From an uncultured Lactobacillus sp. (GTDB lineage Bacteria; Bacillota; Bacilli; Lactobacillales; Lactobacillaceae), in contig CAMJXI010000046.1 of assembly GCA_946409675.1 (NCBI GenBank), positions 1 through 7,492 of the forward strand: a stretch of 7,492 nucleotides of DNA, in the 5' to 3' direction. The stretch's first letter is position 1. Each line of letters starts with the position of its first letter. Positions 6,167 through 7,492 of the stretch are shown here, one piece after another. The notes under the pieces are model-generated. The model saw only the letters and a program-made list of their open reading frames with translations. It searched no databases and was not told the origin of the DNA. The translations under genes were made by a program, and so were the position numbers.

Positions 6167-7012
6167 ATGAATAAGAAGAATATCAAACGAATTATCGTCG
6201 GCGTCCTAGCACTATTTATCGCAGTTGTAGCAACAGCTTGCTCAGGTAGCAAGTCAGATAGTAAAGACACAAGCGCTTCTAAAACTATCAAAGTTGGGAT
6301 CGTTGGTTCTGACGATCGTGTCTGGAAACCTTTGGCACAAGAACTTAAAAAACAAGGTATCAACATTAAACTTGTTGAATTCAACAACTACGACCAACCA
6401 AACCAAGCCCTTGAAAGTGGCGACGTTGATTTGAACGCTTACCAACATATCTATTTTCTGGATAACTGGAACGAAGCTCACAAAACTAACTTAGTTTCTA
6501 TTGGTAACACTGTTATCGCACCACTTGCTGTTTTCTCTAAGAAGATCCAAAAATTATCAGAACTTAAAAAAGGTGACGTTGTTACATTACCTAACGATGC
6601 AACTAACCAAGCACGTGCACTTCAATTACTCGAAACAGCTGGTATCATCACACTTAAAAAAGGTGTTAAATTACCAACACCTGCTGACGTTGAAACAAAC
6701 AAAGTTGGCATTAACTTGAAACCACTTGATGCTTCACAAACTGCTCGTTCACTTGACGATGCAACTGCAGCTATCATCAACAACACTGTTGCCTTAGATG
6801 CTAAATTAAGCTACGAAACAGATGCTATCTATGTTGAAAAGATCACTGCAAAATCAAAGATCTGGGTTAACATCATCGCTGCCAAGAAAGAAAACAAAGA
6901 CAACGCTACTTACAAGAAAATTGTGAAAGCTTACCAAACTAAATCAAACGCAGCAAGAATCAAAAAAGTTTACGAAGGTTCAACTATTCCAGCTTGGGAT
7001 TACAAATTCTAA
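6167..7012 (+). CDS. metQ: Methionine ABC importer, substrate-binding lipoprotein MetQ
   Basis: This 281-residue lipoprotein of the NlpA/MetQ family captures methionine outside the membrane and hands it to the MetNP transporter. The N-terminus has a basic NKKNIKR segment, a hydrophobic run (9-21) and the lipobox ATAC, with lipidated Cys25. A Ser/Lys-rich linker follows to about residue 40. Family motifs are NAYQH (90-94, usually NxFQH), PNDATNQAR (142-150), the Asn-containing AIINN (202-206), and the C-terminal IPAWDY. The ATG is preceded by GGAGGG (6153-6158) eight bases away. Codons are strongly biased (GGT, GTT, AAC, CAA), as in highly expressed genes. It is first in its unit behind a T-box, with metN 80 bases downstream. 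Methionine specificity is inferred from family, RNA leader and neighbour; related lipoproteins can bind other amino acids or dipeptides. Confidence 0.93.
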   Translation: MNKKNIKRIIVGVLALFIAVVATACSGSKSDSKDTSASKTIKVGIVGSDDRVWKPLAQELKKQGINIKLVEFNNYDQPNQALESGDVDLNAYQHIYFLDNWNEAHKTNLVSIGNTVIAPLAVFSKKIQKLSELKKGDVVTLPNDATNQARALQLLETAGIITLKKGVKLPTPADVETNKVGINLKPLDASQTARSLDDATAAIINNTVALDAKLSYETDAIYVEKITAKSKIWVNIIAAKKENKDNATYKKIVKAYQTKSNAARIKKVYEGSTIPAWDYKF

Positions 7013-7092
7013 TAAACTTGCAACAATTCTTCAGAATTAACGTTTAAAGTTTTACTGTATTAATATAGAAAGAAAAATAATGGGGTGCTATT
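7013..7092 (+). other. metQ-metN intergenic spacer
   Basis: The 80-base A/T-rich spacer holds a small hairpin (AATTCT/AGAATT, near 7025-7039) without a T run, plus the metN ribosome site. There is no convincing promoter or terminator. Such a hairpin could stabilise the metQ end of the mRNA, which would help make more binding protein than ATPase, but this is only a suggestion. Confidence 0.3.
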
Positions 7093-7492
7093 TTGACAGA
7101 GCCAATTATTAAGTTAAACAACATTACAATAGACTTCCAATCAAAAACTAGTCACGTTCTCGCGGTCGACGACGTTAACTTGGAGGTTCAAAAGGGCGAT
7201 ATTTACGGTATCGTAGGCTACTCAGGAGCTGGTAAGAGTACATTGGTCCGTGTGATCAACCTGCTACAACAACCAACCAAGGGCGAAGTATTCGTCAATG
7301 GCCAAGAAATGCTCAAACTTAATAACGGTGAACTACGCCAAGCACGGAAGAAAATCGGGATGATTTTTCAACACTTCAACTTGTTGAACAACCTCACGAT
7401 CGCGCAAAACGTCGCCTTTCCTTTAAGAACGAGCAAACTTTCTAAGTCTGAAAAGGCTAAGAAAGTGGACGAACTCTTGGAATTGGTTGGCT
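7093..7492 (+). CDS. metN: Methionine ABC importer, ATP-binding protein MetN (partial)
   Basis: The first 133 codons of the ATPase that powers methionine uptake lie here; the rest is beyond the window. It starts at a TTG (7093-7095) with GGGGTG five bases upstream (7082-7087), and the protein begins [15 protein letters not shown]. An overlapping ATG at 7080 is in another frame and soon stops. The Walker A motif GYSGAGKST is at residues 42-50. The Q-loop lies in [11 protein letters not shown] (88-98, Gln93), and this FQHFNLL form is typical of MetN. Later motifs (signature, Walker B, and the C-terminal methionine-sensing domain found in many MetN) would be outside the window. It shares the T-box-controlled transcript with metQ. 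Confidence 0.92.
   Translation, partial: MTEPIIKLNNITIDFQSKTSHVLAVDDVNLEVQKGDIYGIVGYSGAGKSTLVRVINLLQQPTKGEVFVNGQEMLKLNNGELRQARKKIGMIFQHFNLLNNLTIAQNVAFPLRTSKLSKSEKAKKVDELLELVG

Noticed and set aside
5922..6170. Plus-strand open frame of 82 residues between the promoter and metQ, a possible leader peptide
   Set aside because: It covers the T-box stems and terminator, whose pairing explains the sequence. It has no clear ribosome site and no protein-like pattern.
6127..6481. Minus-strand open frames of 75-86 residues over the metQ start
   Set aside because: They are antisense to the well-supported metQ, with no ribosome site or promoter.
1..7492. CRISPR arrays, transposases, phage genes, toxin-antitoxin pairs, rRNA or tRNA genes
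   Set aside because: I saw no regularly spaced repeats, insertion-sequence ends, mobile-element proteins or RNA gene signatures on either strand.

Overview
The window looks like a piece of a low-GC Gram-positive chromosome, most likely from the Lactobacillaceae. The reasons are a fused AdhE of the lactobacillus type, a T-box RNA leader in front of a methionine-type ABC importer, purine-rich Shine-Dalgarno sites, and UUG start codons on three of the six genes. The genus cannot be fixed from the sequence alone.

Layout, left to right. On the minus strand at 1-229 is the start of a secreted protein of unknown function, with its own promoter at 285-313. Next on the minus strand is adhE, the bifunctional aldehyde/alcohol dehydrogenase (433-3042), ending in a clear terminator. 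Its upstream region carries two Rex-like operators and a cre-like site, as expected for a gene tied to NADH recycling. Further right, still on the minus strand, is a two-gene unit of paralogous M20-family metallohydrolases (5582 to 3272), closed by its own terminator. A divergent intergenic region (5583-6166) then leads to the plus strand. It contains a strong promoter, a complete T-box leader with antiterminator and terminator, and the genes metQ (lipoprotein) and metN (ATPase, cut by the window end). The permease gene metP would be expected just beyond.

How the genes work together. The plus-strand unit imports methionine and should be induced when uncharged tRNA-Met accumulates. The two M20 enzymes could release amino acids from N-acylated or peptide precursors beside that importer, but their substrates are not visible from sequence. 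AdhE reduces acetyl-CoA to ethanol and regenerates NAD+.

I found no sign of an unknown defence, mobile or CRISPR system; this is an ordinary metabolic region. The points most worth a second look are the T-box, whose core departs from consensus with compensating changes and whose specifier register is ambiguous; the adhE start, which should be about 23 codons downstream of the longest reading because a Rex operator lies in between; and the structured repeats between the divergent units.
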